From NCBI RefSeq assembly GCF_030758615.1, contig NZ_CP132381.1, forward strand, positions 1,116,001 through 1,180,000: a stretch of 64,000 nt of DNA, given 5' to 3'. Positions 47,517 to 56,978 of the stretch are shown one piece after another. The notes beneath the pieces were generated by a model. That model saw nothing but the letters and a program-made list of their open reading frames with translations, ran no database searches and was not told the origin of the DNA. Made by a program: the position numbers and the translations under genes. Within the stretch, counting starts at the first letter, position 1, and each line of letters begins with the position of its first letter. The stretch is from Gilliamella apis (GTDB lineage: Bacteria; Pseudomonadota; Gammaproteobacteria; Enterobacterales; Orbaceae).

Positions 47517-48701
47517 ATGACTCAAGTTAAATTGGACTGTTCGGGTAAATTGACTACAAATAATTCTGATCCATTGCGTGTTGATGCTTATTTACCAACA
47601 GAATGTGTGCAAAACCATGCTGCAAATTTATTACCATTACCAAATGGTGATCTACTTTGTACATGGTTTGGGGGAACACAAGAAGGTATTGCGGATATTT
47701 CAGCTTATTATTCGCGTTTAAAGAAAGGCTCTAATACTTGGACAAAAGCCACAAAATTGTCAGATGACGCAACTAGATCTGAACAAAATCCATTGTTTTT
47801 TTTAGATCCTGAAAATGTATTGTGGCTTTTGTATACAGCTCAAGTTTCAGGTAATCAAGATACGGCTATCGTTCGTTATCGTAAATCAAAAGATTTTGGC
47901 GAAACGTGGGGGCCAATAAATACACTTCTTGAAGATCCTGATAAAGGAATTTTTATAAGACAACCTATAACAGTGATGCCAAATGGAGATTGGTTATTAC
48001 CTGTATTTTATTGTATAGCTAAACCTGGTGAAAAATGGGTTGGTAGCTATGATACTAGCGGTGTAATGATATCAAAAGATAAAGGAGAAACATGGTTTAA
48101 TGTTGATATACCTGATAGTTTAGGTTGTGTTCATATGAATATTATGATGTTACAGGATAATAGTTTATATGCTCTTTTCCGTAGTCGTTGGGCTGATAAT
48201 ATTTATGAAAGTCGGTCTAATGATGGTGGGTATACCTGGTCAAAACCTATTCCTACCATATTACCTAATAATAATTCGTCTATTCAAGCAACCGTATTAA
48301 ATAATGGACATATCGCTTTAGTGTTTAATAACTCAAGTGCTAAGGATGCAAAAGAAAGGCGTGTCTCATTATATGATGAGATTGAAGATACCAGCAGCAC
48401 CAATAAAAAAGAAGCCGCTATCATAGATGGCCAAAAAAATGCTTTCTGGGGAGCACCAAGAGCACCGATGTCTTTAGCTATTTCAACAGATAATGGTAAA
48501 ACGTGGTCTTATATTCGAAATTTGGATGAAGGTGATGGTTACTGCATGTCAAATAATTCTAAAGATAAATTGAATAGAGAATTTTCTTATCCAAGTATCA
48601 AGCAAGGTTTCGATGGCAAGCTTCATATTGCTTATACTTATTTCCGAATGGCAATTAAATATGTTGTTGTCGATGAAAATTGGGTAAAAGCAGAGAAATA
48701 A
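47517..48701 (+). CDS. cytosolic sialidase-like (BNR_2 beta-propeller) protein
   Basis: A 394-residue six-bladed propeller protein of the BNR_2 / exo-alpha-sialidase superfamily. Four Asp-box repeats are visible: SKDFGETW near 124, SKDKGETW near 185, SNDGGYTW near 234 and STDNGKTW near 323. Other conserved stretches: ECVQNHAANLLPLPNGDLLCTWFGG near 29 (split: CVQNHAANLLPLPNGD, TWFGGTQEG), IFIRQPITVMPNGDWLLP near 145, GCVHMNIMML near 203 and LPNNNSSIQ near 252. No signal peptide, so it acts on imported material. Whether it is a hydrolase, a lyase or an intramolecular trans-sialidase-like enzyme is unknown; the classic sialidase FRIP motif is not evident. Confidence 0.85.
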   Translation: MTQVKLDCSGKLTTNNSDPLRVDAYLPTECVQNHAANLLPLPNGDLLCTWFGGTQEGIADISAYYSRLKKGSNTWTKATKLSDDATRSEQNPLFFLDPENVLWLLYTAQVSGNQDTAIVRYRKSKDFGETWGPINTLLEDPDKGIFIRQPITVMPNGDWLLPVFYCIAKPGEKWVGSYDTSGVMISKDKGETWFNVDIPDSLGCVHMNIMMLQDNSLYALFRSRWADNIYESRSNDGGYTWSKPIPTILPNNNSSIQATVLNNGHIALVFNNSSAKDAKERRVSLYDEIEDTSSTNKKEAAIIDGQKNAFWGAPRAPMSLAISTDNGKTWSYIRNLDEGDGYCMSNNSKDKLNREFSYPSIKQGFDGKLHIAYTYFRMAIKYVVVDENWVKAEK

Positions 48702-48710
48702 TTTTATCTA

Positions 48711-48730
48711 GCCCATCAATTTTGATGGGC
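48711..48730 (+). other. hairpin between sialidase-like and YhcH genes
   Basis: GCCCATCAA (48711-48719) pairs with TTGATGGGC (48722-48730). No T tract follows, so partial termination or mRNA protection is more likely than a full stop. Confidence 0.5.
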
Positions 48731-48755
48731 AATATTAGGTTAAATATTATTTTAA

Positions 48756-49241
<486 letters not shown>

Positions 49242-49267
49242 TTTTTTAATTCGAGGTTACAATCCAA

Positions 49268-49314
49268 TTTAAGTTTACAGTAAATTTATTCTTTTGATTT
49301 CCTGTAAGCTTAAA
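49268..49314 (+). other. hairpin after the sugar-acid cluster
   Basis: TTTAAGTTTACAG (49268-49280) pairs with CTGTAAGCTTAAA (49302-49314), 13 bp with one G-T pair. It lacks a T tract. A second near-palindrome, ATATAACT-AAT-AGTTATAT (49394-49412), lies closer to the next gene and could be an operator. Nothing else is seen in 49242-49496. Confidence 0.4.
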
Positions 49315-49496
49315 GATCAAGTATTAGATTCCACGTACTTTGCCATTTTATTATTATCAATTTGTTATAAATTTAATCCAATTAGTGATTAACATATAAC
49401 TAATAGTTATATCTATGTAAATATTTGTTATTTATCGTAAAGACTATTTATTGTTAGACTTTTTATGTAAATACCTATCTTATTAAGGATGTTGTC

Positions 49497-50324
49497 ATGA
49501 AATTTCTAACTAAATCATTAACAGCTGTAGCTTTGATTAGCACACTATTAGGCGTGAACTCTGCTTATGCAGATCTTTTAGACGATATTGAAAAACGGGG
49601 CGAGATCAAAATTGCTGTATTTGATAGCAATCCTCCGTTTGGATTTATTGATGAAAAAACCAATAAAATAACAGGGCTAGATGTTGATTATGCTAATGAA
49701 ATAGCTAAAGGATTAAATGTAAAAGTGGAACTTGTTCCAACTAATCCAGCTAATCGTATTCCATTACTTACCTCGCAAAAAGCGGATTTGATCGTTGCCA
49801 ACTTTACGGTTACTGATGAGCGAGCTAAAACAGTTGATTTTAGTTTGCCTTATTTTGCCACAGGTCAGAAGTTTGTGGCTAAAAAAGGATTGTTAAAAAC
49901 AGCTGATGATCTTAAGAAACTTCGTATAGGGGCTGATAAAGGTACCGTAATGGAAATTACTCTTCGTGAAAAGTTTCCAACAGCTAAAGTGATTTCATAC
50001 GATGATACTCCTTTTGCTTTTGCAGCATTACGTAATGGAGTGGTACAAGCTATTACTCAAGATGATGCTAAGTTAATTGGTTTACTCGCAAATGTCCCAG
50101 AAGAACAACGTGCTGTTTTTGAAATTTCACCATTTAGTATTACTGAAGAATATCAAGCTGTTGGTATTCCAAAAGGTGAAACTCGGTTAAAAGAAAAAGT
50201 TAATCAAATATTATTAAAACTTGAAAATGATGGTGAAGCATTGACTATTTATAACCGTTGGTTTGGTCCAGATACAAATTCTGCGATGCCTCGTGGCGAT
50301 TTCAAAATAGGAAAAGGTCAATAA
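49497..50324 (+). CDS. amino-acid ABC transporter substrate-binding protein
   Basis: Periplasmic binding protein, 275 residues. Signal peptide MKFLTKSLTAVALISTLLGV with cleavage after NSAYA, then the SBP family 3 pattern: GEIKIAVFDSNPPFGFIDE near 35 (as IKIAVFDSNPPFGF), ITGLDVDYANEIAKGL near 58, DLIVANFTVTDERAKTVDFSLPY near 98 (as ANFTVTDERAKTVDFS). The fold binds polar or acidic amino acids in relatives such as PEB1 and GltI; the ligand here is not known. Two permease genes follow directly. Confidence 0.93.
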   Translation: MKFLTKSLTAVALISTLLGVNSAYADLLDDIEKRGEIKIAVFDSNPPFGFIDEKTNKITGLDVDYANEIAKGLNVKVELVPTNPANRIPLLTSQKADLIVANFTVTDERAKTVDFSLPYFATGQKFVAKKGLLKTADDLKKLRIGADKGTVMEITLREKFPTAKVISYDDTPFAFAALRNGVVQAITQDDAKLIGLLANVPEEQRAVFEISPFSITEEYQAVGIPKGETRLKEKVNQILLKLENDGEALTIYNRWFGPDTNSAMPRGDFKIGKGQ

Positions 50325-50329
50325 ATTAT

Positions 50330-51055
50330 ATGTATGAGCAATTACTAGAGCCTCGTTATTTATGGTGGTTATGGGATGGTTTTTTAGTCACTATGGCTAT
50401 CTCTTTTTTAACAATTATATTTTCTACTACATTAGGGTTTTTGTTAGTTATTGCTCAGCAAAGTCATATTAAAATTATCAAAGGCGTTGTTATTGGATAT
50501 AACGCCATTTTTCGTTATTCGCCATTATTACCACAACTTTTTTTCTGGTATTTTGGTATCGGTAATTTGTTACCGATTGAGTTTAAATTATGGTTATTTG
50601 ATGAACCAGAAATTCAACTGTTTTTGTTCACTCTAAAAATGCCATCTTTTGAATTTATTATTGGTTTAATTGGTTTAACATGTTATTCCAGTGCTTTTAT
50701 TGCTGAAGAATTCCGGGCTGGAATTATGGGGGTGAGTAGTGGACAAGAACAAGCCTCATTAGCGTTAGGTCTCACTCGTTGGCAGAGTATGCGATTTATT
50801 ATTTTACCGCAAAGTTTTCGTATCGCTTTTCCTCCTTTGATCGGTCAATATATGAATATTATCAAAAACTCATCACTAACCATGGCAATAGGTGTGTTAG
50901 AACTATCTTATGTTTCCCGTCAAGTAGAAACCGAATCGTTAAAAACATTTCAGGATTTTGCAGTAGCAACTTTTTTATATATTTTCGCTATTGTTATTGT
51001 GGGTACCCTAGGCAATATTTATCAATCAAAATATTTACAAATTGGAAAGGTCTAA
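50330..51055 (+). CDS. amino-acid ABC transporter permease
   Basis: Inner-membrane permease of the HisM/GltJ type, 241 residues, five or so helices. The EAA loop is AEEFRAGIMGVSSGQEQASLALGLTRWQSMRFIILPQ (seen as EEFRAGIMGVSSGQEQA and LGLTRWQSMRFIILPQS). The start is the ATG at 50330, 5 bases after the binding-protein stop; an upstream in-frame start at 50258 lies inside the previous gene. Pairs with the next permease. Confidence 0.93.
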   Translation: MYEQLLEPRYLWWLWDGFLVTMAISFLTIIFSTTLGFLLVIAQQSHIKIIKGVVIGYNAIFRYSPLLPQLFFWYFGIGNLLPIEFKLWLFDEPEIQLFLFTLKMPSFEFIIGLIGLTCYSSAFIAEEFRAGIMGVSSGQEQASLALGLTRWQSMRFIILPQSFRIAFPPLIGQYMNIIKNSSLTMAIGVLELSYVSRQVETESLKTFQDFAVATFLYIFAIVIVGTLGNIYQSKYLQIGKV

Positions 51056-51061
51056 TACGTT

Positions 51062-51748
51062 ATGGATTTTAAGGGTTTTGAAATTATTTGGCATAATCTC
51101 GATTATCTTATTTTTGGAAATTTCCCTGGTGGCATAGTATTAACATTGTTAATGAGTTTTGCTGCTATTGTTTTTTCGACCATTTTGGGTGTTTTCGCGG
51201 GTGTCGGTTTAACGGTTTGTGACGGATTTTTACGTAAACTTTTAGTTATTGTATTAGGTTTTTTAAGAGCGATTCCCGTTATTATGCTCATATTTTGGAC
51301 TTATTTTTTATTGCCAGTTTTATTAAATATTGATGTGCCAGCTATCACTACTGTGATTTTTGCTTTATCATTAATTGGTGGTGCATACATTGGTCATTCT
51401 GTTCATGCAGGAATGGTAGCTATTGGCAAAGAACAATGGCAAGCAGCTTTTTCATTGGGTTTTACAAAAAGCCAAGTCATTATTTTTATTATCTTGCCAC
51501 AAGCATTAAAAATGATGTTACCTTCCTTTGTTAATCAGTGGGTATCATTAATTAAAGATACCTCTCTAGCTTATATCGTTGGTGTTGCAGAGTTTACCTT
51601 TATTGCTACCCAAATTAATAATCGCAGTATGGTTTATCCTACAGAGATTTTTTTATTTGTTATTGTGGTTTATTTTATTATTTGTGCCACACTTGATTTT
51701 ACAGTATCAGTATTACCTAAATATCATTTATTTTCTCGCAAAAAATAG
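51062..51748 (+). CDS. amino-acid ABC transporter permease
   Basis: Second permease, 228 residues, with EAA loop HAGMVAIGKEQWQAAFSLGFTKSQVIIFIILPQAL (as AIGKEQWQAAFSLGF and IIFIILPQAL). N-terminal ILTLLMSFAAIVFSTILG is the first helix. Starts 6 bases after the preceding stop. No ATP-binding gene follows: the next gene is a PAP2 phosphatase on its own promoter, so the transporter must borrow an ATPase encoded elsewhere. Confidence 0.93.
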   Translation: MDFKGFEIIWHNLDYLIFGNFPGGIVLTLLMSFAAIVFSTILGVFAGVGLTVCDGFLRKLLVIVLGFLRAIPVIMLIFWTYFLLPVLLNIDVPAITTVIFALSLIGGAYIGHSVHAGMVAIGKEQWQAAFSLGFTKSQVIIFIILPQALKMMLPSFVNQWVSLIKDTSLAYIVGVAEFTFIATQINNRSMVYPTEIFLFVIVVYFIICATLDFTVSVLPKYHLFSRKK

Positions 51749-51806
51749 CTAGATGGTTTATTTCAATATTATTGAGCAAAACATCTCTAAAAAACTCAAA
51801 AAGGTT

Positions 51807-51823
51807 ATTAAGGTTCTTTTAAG
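51807..51823 (+). promoter_or_regulatory. PmrA (BasR) box
   Basis: ATTAAG-GTTCT-TTTAAG, close to the known PmrA site CTTAAG-N5-CTTAAG, 47 bases before the PAP2 start. The downstream genes include basR itself, implying autoregulation. Confidence 0.65.
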
Positions 51824-51870
51824 CTTTATTTGCTAAATTATAAGTAAATATTATCAATATTGGTTTTGAT

Positions 51871-52407
51871 ATGTTACTTAATATAAATACTCATCTTTTT
51901 TTATTAATCAATGCGCAAGAACAAGCTTCGAAGTTGTTTATACTTTTTGCTGTGTTTTGTGCTAATTACTTAATATTACTGCCTATTGGCTTATTAGCAA
52001 TATGCTGTATATACAAACCACTATATAGAACATTGGTGATAAAAATTTTAATAAGTTTAGCATTAGTGCTAACTGTTACTTTTATTATAAGGCATCTATT
52101 TTATTCGCCACGGCCATTTGTACTTAATGTTGGTACTAATTTTTTAACCCATGATAAAACGAGTTCGTTACCAAGTCAGCATGCTGTTTTTATTTGGACT
52201 ATCTGCTTTTCTATTTATTTAAATTATAAAAAGCAATTTAAATCGTTTGCATATTTATCTACTGTAGTTGCTTTGCTTGTTTGCTGGAGCCGTATCTACT
52301 TAGGGGTTCATTGGCCACTAGATATTTTAGTTGGTATGTTATTAAGTTTTATATCAGTTTTTCTAATTAAAAAATTTTGGTTTCTATATTACAAAATTTA
52401 TAAATGA
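51871..52407 (+). CDS. PAP2-family membrane phosphatase
   Basis: A 178-residue integral membrane phosphatase with about five helices. Motifs: RHLFYSPRPF near 73, PSQHAVFIW near 101 (consensus PSGH) and SRIYLGVHWPLD near 140 with the catalytic His. Relatives dephosphorylate undecaprenyl pyrophosphate or transfer phosphate to or from lipid A. Placed directly before basRS behind a PmrA box, a role in cell-envelope charge or lipid A remodelling is likely. In E. coli the gene in this slot is eptA. Confidence 0.88.
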   Translation: MLLNINTHLFLLINAQEQASKLFILFAVFCANYLILLPIGLLAICCIYKPLYRTLVIKILISLALVLTVTFIIRHLFYSPRPFVLNVGTNFLTHDKTSSLPSQHAVFIWTICFSIYLNYKKQFKSFAYLSTVVALLVCWSRIYLGVHWPLDILVGMLLSFISVFLIKKFWFLYYKIYK

Positions 52408-52496
52408 ATAAAAATTTAAGTTGTTTAAGGTTAGGCATATACTAGTTAACTATGCTAGCTAGGGTATTTTTCAAATCTAATTAAGGTTGAACTATA

Positions 52497-53159
52497 ATGA
52501 AAATACTTATAGTCGAAGACGATAGTTTATTACAAAAAGGGTTATACGATGGTATAACATCTGATGGTTATGTTTGTGAAGTGGCATCTAATGGTAAGCA
52601 AGCGGAAGAACATATAGAGTTTTCGCAATTCAGTTTAATTATTCTTGATTTGGGATTGCCAGATTGTGATGGTTTAGAATTACTCACTCGTTGGCGTAAA
52701 AAACAAATTGATATTCCTGTCCTTATTTTAACTGCCCGCGATACTATTGAAGATAGAGTAGAAGGTTTAGATCTTGGTGCTGATGATTATTTAATTAAGC
52801 CTTTTGCTTTAACTGAATTACTAGCAAGAGTGAGGGCATTGATTCGTCGAAATCAAGGAACAGCTGATAATATTATTAATTATGGCCCGATTAGCATTGA
52901 TATTAAAAGACAAACAGCGACATTAAATGAACAAGAAGTTATATTAACACCTAAAGAGTTTATTTTATTGTCTAGATTAATGTTAAAAGCTGGAGAAAAA
53001 GTACATCGTAATTTATTGCAAAATGATTTATATGATTGGCAAAGTGATCCTAGTTCAAATGTGCTTGAAGTTTATATTCATGCGCTACGAAATAAATTAG
53101 GTAAACATTTAATCAAAACTGTACGTGGATATGGTTATCAACTCAATATTGATAATTAG
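52497..53159 (+). CDS. basR: response regulator BasR (PmrA)
   Basis: OmpR-family transcription factor, 220 residues. Receiver domain MKILIVEDDSLLQKGL, phospho-acceptor Asp51 in LIILDLGLPD, LTARDTIEDRVEGLDLGADDYLIKPF near 80 (as LTARDTIEDRVEGLDLGADD), and a C-terminal winged helix with TPKEFILLSRLMLKAGEKVHR and TVRGYGYQLN. Close to E. coli BasR (222). It is expected to bind PmrA boxes, including the one at 51807, and to be phosphorylated by the adjacent kinase. Confidence 0.94.
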   Translation: MKILIVEDDSLLQKGLYDGITSDGYVCEVASNGKQAEEHIEFSQFSLIILDLGLPDCDGLELLTRWRKKQIDIPVLILTARDTIEDRVEGLDLGADDYLIKPFALTELLARVRALIRRNQGTADNIINYGPISIDIKRQTATLNEQEVILTPKEFILLSRLMLKAGEKVHRNLLQNDLYDWQSDPSSNVLEVYIHALRNKLGKHLIKTVRGYGYQLNIDN

Positions 53160-53191
53160 CTATTATTCTAAATTTAGTGAATGATAAACTT

Positions 53192-54289
53192 ATGATTGAA
53201 AAATCCTTGACCAAGATACGTCATAGTATTCGCTGGAATCTTTTTTTTACTTTAGGCGCTATTATGTTAATTTGCCAAATTATTACGGTATTTTGGTTAT
53301 GGCATGAAAGTAAAGAGCAAATTGATGTTCTAGTTAATTTAACATTAAGTAAAAATAAAATTGACGAAGTAGTTGAGCACGAGGAGTTAGAGGCTATTTT
53401 TGCTCTGTTCTGTTCTGCCTTTTCTATGATGGCTGTAACTTTATTTTTAGCTTATAAAGCTATTAAATGGATTACTAAACCTTTAGAGATTCTTGAAAAA
53501 GATCTAAACCAAAGAACAGCTGATAATCTTAGACCGATAAAACCAATTAGTAATATGCGTGAAATCAAATCGATTACACTGGTATTGAATAATTTGTTTG
53601 AGAGACTCAATAATACTCTTTCACAAGAACGTCTTTTTACTGCTGATGTTGCACATGAAATGCGAACACCATTGGCAGGTATTCGTCTGCATTTAGAATT
53701 ACTTGAAGCGAAAAATAAAATCGATTGTCGTGAACTAATTGAACGTATAGATCGTTTAGTCAATACGGTAGAGCAACTTTTGATGCTCGCTAGGGCTAGT
53801 CAAAAATTTACGTTAGGTCAGTATCAAAAAATTAATTTTTATGATGATATTCAAATACCACTTTTTGATGAATTAACCGAACTAACAGAACAAAAACAAC
53901 AAACGATTGAATGGCAAATTACTAATAAGATTACTTTTAGTGGCGATGCTACTCTGATTCGTTTACTGATTCGCAATCTGGTTGAAAACAGTTATCGATA
54001 TAGTCCAAATAAAAGTAAAATTACGATATGTTTTTATCAAGACATTCAAGATATTATTATTGCGGTTAAAGATGAGGGCTGTGGTATTGATGAATCAAAG
54101 ACTGAAAATTTAACGAAAGCCTTTTTCCGAATGGATCGTAAACATAATGGAATAGGGCTTGGCCTAAGTATTGTTAATCGCATCACTAAATTGCATCATG
54201 GGCAATTTACATTAAGAAATCGGCAGGACCGTCAAACAGGTACCATTGCCGAAGTTAGACTTAATGATTCACTTCATCAATTAACTTAG
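53192..54289 (+). CDS. basS: sensor histidine kinase BasS (PmrB)
   Basis: Inner-membrane sensor kinase, 365 residues from the ATG at 53192, which aligns better with E. coli BasS than an upstream GTG at 53177. First helix ends in FWLWHESKEQID, matching E. coli. The periplasmic loop is short (about 35 residues) and acidic (KIDEVVEHEELE), consistent with Fe3+/Al3+ or polymyxin sensing in PmrB. HAMP follows, with phospho-His in ADVAHEMRTPLAG, N-box LLIRNLVENSYRYSP and G-boxes DEGCGID and GIGLGLSIV. Its last 29 bases overlap the convergent yrbL gene. Confidence 0.94.
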   Translation: MIEKSLTKIRHSIRWNLFFTLGAIMLICQIITVFWLWHESKEQIDVLVNLTLSKNKIDEVVEHEELEAIFALFCSAFSMMAVTLFLAYKAIKWITKPLEILEKDLNQRTADNLRPIKPISNMREIKSITLVLNNLFERLNNTLSQERLFTADVAHEMRTPLAGIRLHLELLEAKNKIDCRELIERIDRLVNTVEQLLMLARASQKFTLGQYQKINFYDDIQIPLFDELTELTEQKQQTIEWQITNKITFSGDATLIRLLIRNLVENSYRYSPNKSKITICFYQDIQDIIIAVKDEGCGIDESKTENLTKAFFRMDRKHNGIGLGLSIVNRITKLHHGQFTLRNRQDRQTGTIAEVRLNDSLHQLT

Positions 54290-54884
54290 TTATTAAACTG
54301 TTATGTTGATTTTCTTTAATAAGTGATGATAAAAAACGTTGCCAAGTGCGTTCTATTTTTGCTTTGGCAAAAAATCCGACATAATTAGCAATCGGAATAA
54401 AGGTCGAATTACCTATATTATCAATAATGATTAAGCGATTTTTTTCAGATGACAAATGCTGAAATAAAATATTTTTACTTTTGATTGTCATGGTAATAAT
54501 TCGATCTTTTAATAACGCTGTTTTTAGTGCTTTAAGTGATACAACTAACGCACTATAATATTGTTGAGTTAATTGTTCGTCATAGAGATATTTTTCTAAC
54601 GGTGTAGCAATTTTCCCATCATAGTCCCGAATTAATTCAAAAACATGTCCTTGTCCAAAATTTGTTGTTACTGGGCCATAATATTTTGCCAAAACATCCC
54701 ACGATATTTTGCGTTTTATAAGATGTTGATAATAAGCAATTTCACGGTTTGTTTCTTCTTCGGCGCCATCATTATAATTTACTTTGATACATTTATTCGG
54801 ATCATCTGGATGATGATAGCATTTTCTATGTAGTCCTTTACTTATATAATCTTTTTCGGTAAGTTGAATTAAATTTTTCATCAA
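54261..54884 (-). CDS. yrbL: YrbL family protein (PhoP/PmrA-linked)
   Basis: A 207-residue soluble protein of the YrbL family, whose E. coli and Salmonella members are activated by PhoP and repressed or tuned by PmrA in response to Mg2+ and Fe3+. Kinase-like motifs: GLHRKCYHHPDDPNKCIKVNY near 18, EIAYYQHL near 44, GPVTTNFGQGHVFELIRDYDG near 70 (as TTNFGQGHVFELIRDYDG). Biochemical role is unknown. Convergent with basS and sharing 29 bases, so the two mRNAs are antisense at their ends. Start could be the second Met. Confidence 0.9.
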   Translation of the reverse strand: MMKNLIQLTEKDYISKGLHRKCYHHPDDPNKCIKVNYNDGAEEETNREIAYYQHLIKRKISWDVLAKYYGPVTTNFGQGHVFELIRDYDGKIATPLEKYLYDEQLTQQYYSALVVSLKALKTALLKDRIITMTIKSKNILFQHLSSEKNRLIIIDNIGNSTFIPIANYVGFFAKAKIERTWQRFLSSLIKENQHNSLITKLIDEVNH

Positions 54885-54973
54885 TTGATATCGTGTAATT
54901 AAAGGTTAACTGAAAGTGTAGCAGTTAGTGTTTTTTATCGCTATGGTTTTTTTATTATAAGTTCTAGCGCTTT

Positions 54974-55156
54974 TATAATATTTCTGTATAATATTGCCAC
55001 CCACGTTACAACAGTGTTCTTCCCAACGCTGTTTTCGATTGTCAAAATTAGTATAGCAACTCGAAGGGGTTAGTTAGTTAATAGTAGCAATCAAAAAGTG
55101 TAAATAAATCAACTGATTTATTAACGTGAGATTAATTAAAATTTGGATAAATACGA
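54974..55156 (+). promoter_or_regulatory. rplM leader: tandem -10 boxes and L13-leader-like hairpin
   Basis: Two TATAAT hexamers (54974-54979, 54987-54992) mark likely promoters. AACAGTGTT (55010-55018) pairs with AACGCTGTT (55025-55033) in a 9-bp stem with loop CTTCCC. The leader position and hairpin fit the known autoregulatory rplM leader. Confidence 0.5.
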
Positions 55157-55585
55157 ATGAGTACTTTTTCAGCTAAACCAGAAACAGTTAAACGCGACTG
55201 GTATGTTGTTGATGCAGCAGATAAAACGTTAGGTCGTTTAGCTACTGAAATCGCAAGCCGTTTGCGTGGTAAACACAAAGCAGAATATACACCACATGTT
55301 GATACAGGTGACTATATTATCGTTATCAATGCAGAAAAAGTTGCTGTAACAGGCAAAAAACGCACTGATAAGATCTATTATCGTCATACTGGTTACATCG
55401 GTGGACTTAAAGAAGCGACTTTTAAAGAAATGATTGAACGTCATCCTGAACAAGTCATCGAAATTGCTGTAAAAGGCATGTTACCGAAAGGTCCTCTTGG
55501 TCGTGCAATGTACCGTAAACTAAAAGTTTATGCTGGTAGTGAGCACAATCATGCGGCACAACAACCGCAAGTATTAGATATTTAA
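55157..55585 (+). CDS. rplM: ribosomal protein L13
   Basis: 50S subunit protein, 142 residues, matching E. coli L13 in length. Motifs: [29 protein letters not shown] (as [15 protein letters not shown] and [14 protein letters not shown]) and [20 protein letters not shown] near 97. rpsI follows after 11 bases. Confidence 0.98.
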   Translation: MSTFSAKPETVKRDWYVVDAADKTLGRLATEIASRLRGKHKAEYTPHVDTGDYIIVINAEKVAVTGKKRTDKIYYRHTGYIGGLKEATFKEMIERHPEQVIEIAVKGMLPKGPLGRAMYRKLKVYAGSEHNHAAQQPQVLDI

Positions 55586-55593
55586 GGGGATAG

Positions 55594-55989
<396 letters not shown>

Positions 55990-56013
55990 TTGCTACGTTA
56001 CAAATTTGTTTCA

Positions 56014-56040
56014 AAACCCAGCACAAGCTGGGTTTTTTTT
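56014..56040 (+). terminator. Rho-independent terminator of rplM-rpsI
   Basis: AAACCCAGC (56014-56022) and GCTGGGTTT (56027-56035) with loop ACAA, then T through 56040. Confidence 0.92.
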
Positions 56041-56215
56041 CAGTTTTATTTATTACGATATAAATTATAGATAATAATCACCCAAATCAAAAATAACTTA
56101 TTATTATTCAATATAATATATTATAAATCTTTTATTCTCCTCAAAAAATATAATCTGTTTATAAGATGAAAAGAGTACAAATCTGAGAAAAAAACAAAAA
56201 GAAAATTCATTTTTT

Positions 56216-56246
56216 TTAACAAATTTGTTATCCAATTTGTTAGAAT
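56216..56246 (+). promoter_or_regulatory. candidate sspA promoter with palindrome
   Basis: TTAACA (56216-56221) and TAGAAT (56241-56246) are 19 bases apart. The perfect palindrome AACAAATTTGTT (56218-56229) overlaps the -35 region. The rest of 56041-56294 is AT-rich with no gene that I can see. Confidence 0.35.
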
Positions 56247-56294
56247 AGTTATTAATATAAACTTATTTTAACTTTTTGCATATTTGGAGTGACC

Positions 56295-56927
56295 ATGGTT
56301 GTTGCTGTTAATAAACGTTCTGTAATGACATTATTTTGTGATACAACAGATATTTATGGCCATCAGATTCGTTTTGTGTTGGCAGAAAAAGGGGTAACAG
56401 CTGAAATCGAGTTTGTTACAGCAGATAATCTACCTCAAGAATTATTGGATTTAAATCCCTACGGTTCAATTCCAACACTAATTGATCGTGACCTTACCTT
56501 ATATGAACCTCATATTGCATTAGAATATTTGGATGAACGTTTTCCTCATCCACCGCTAATGCCTGTTTACCCAATTGTAAGAGCGAATTCTCGATTAACC
56601 ATGTATCGCATTAAGAAAGAATGGTATAGCGCTTACGAAACAATTTTAGCTAATCCGGATAGTGAAGCAGCTAAACAAGCTCGTAAAAATTTACTTGATG
56701 ATTTAGTATCAATCTCCATAATGTTTAAAGAAAAAGATTACTTTATGAGTGATGATTTTACATTATGTGATTGTTATTTTGCTCCTTTGCTTTGGCGTTT
56801 ACCTATGATTGGTATTGAGTTGCCAAAAGTTGCCGAGAAAAATTATCTTGCTTATATGGCTCGAATTTTTGAACGACCAGCTTTTATAAGCTCTTTAACT
56901 GAAGATGAAAAGAAAATTAGAGCGTAA
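56295..56927 (+). CDS. sspA: stringent starvation protein A
   Basis: RNA-polymerase-associated protein with a glutathione-S-transferase fold, 210 residues from the ATG at 56295, which has GGAG five bases upstream (a GTG at 56289 overlaps that site). Motifs: LFCDTTDIYGHQIRFVLAEKG near 15, NPYGSIPTLIDRDLTLYEPHIALEYLDERFPHPPL near 55 (as YGSIPTLIDRDL, IALEYLDERFPHPPL) and DCYFAPLLWRLP near 155. sspB follows after 51 bases. Regulates stress and stationary-phase survival. Confidence 0.95.
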   Translation: MVVAVNKRSVMTLFCDTTDIYGHQIRFVLAEKGVTAEIEFVTADNLPQELLDLNPYGSIPTLIDRDLTLYEPHIALEYLDERFPHPPLMPVYPIVRANSRLTMYRIKKEWYSAYETILANPDSEAAKQARKNLLDDLVSISIMFKEKDYFMSDDFTLCDCYFAPLLWRLPMIGIELPKVAEKNYLAYMARIFERPAFISSLTEDEKKIRA

Positions 56928-56978
56928 TAGTTTATTTTTTATCTAACGACAGATTAGCAATTAAACAAGGTGGCCGTT

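Noticed and set aside
52415..52431. Second PmrA box before basR
   Set aside because: Two TTTAAG half sites exist (TTTAAGTTGTTTAAGG) but the spacing is nine bases start to start instead of eleven, so the match is poor.
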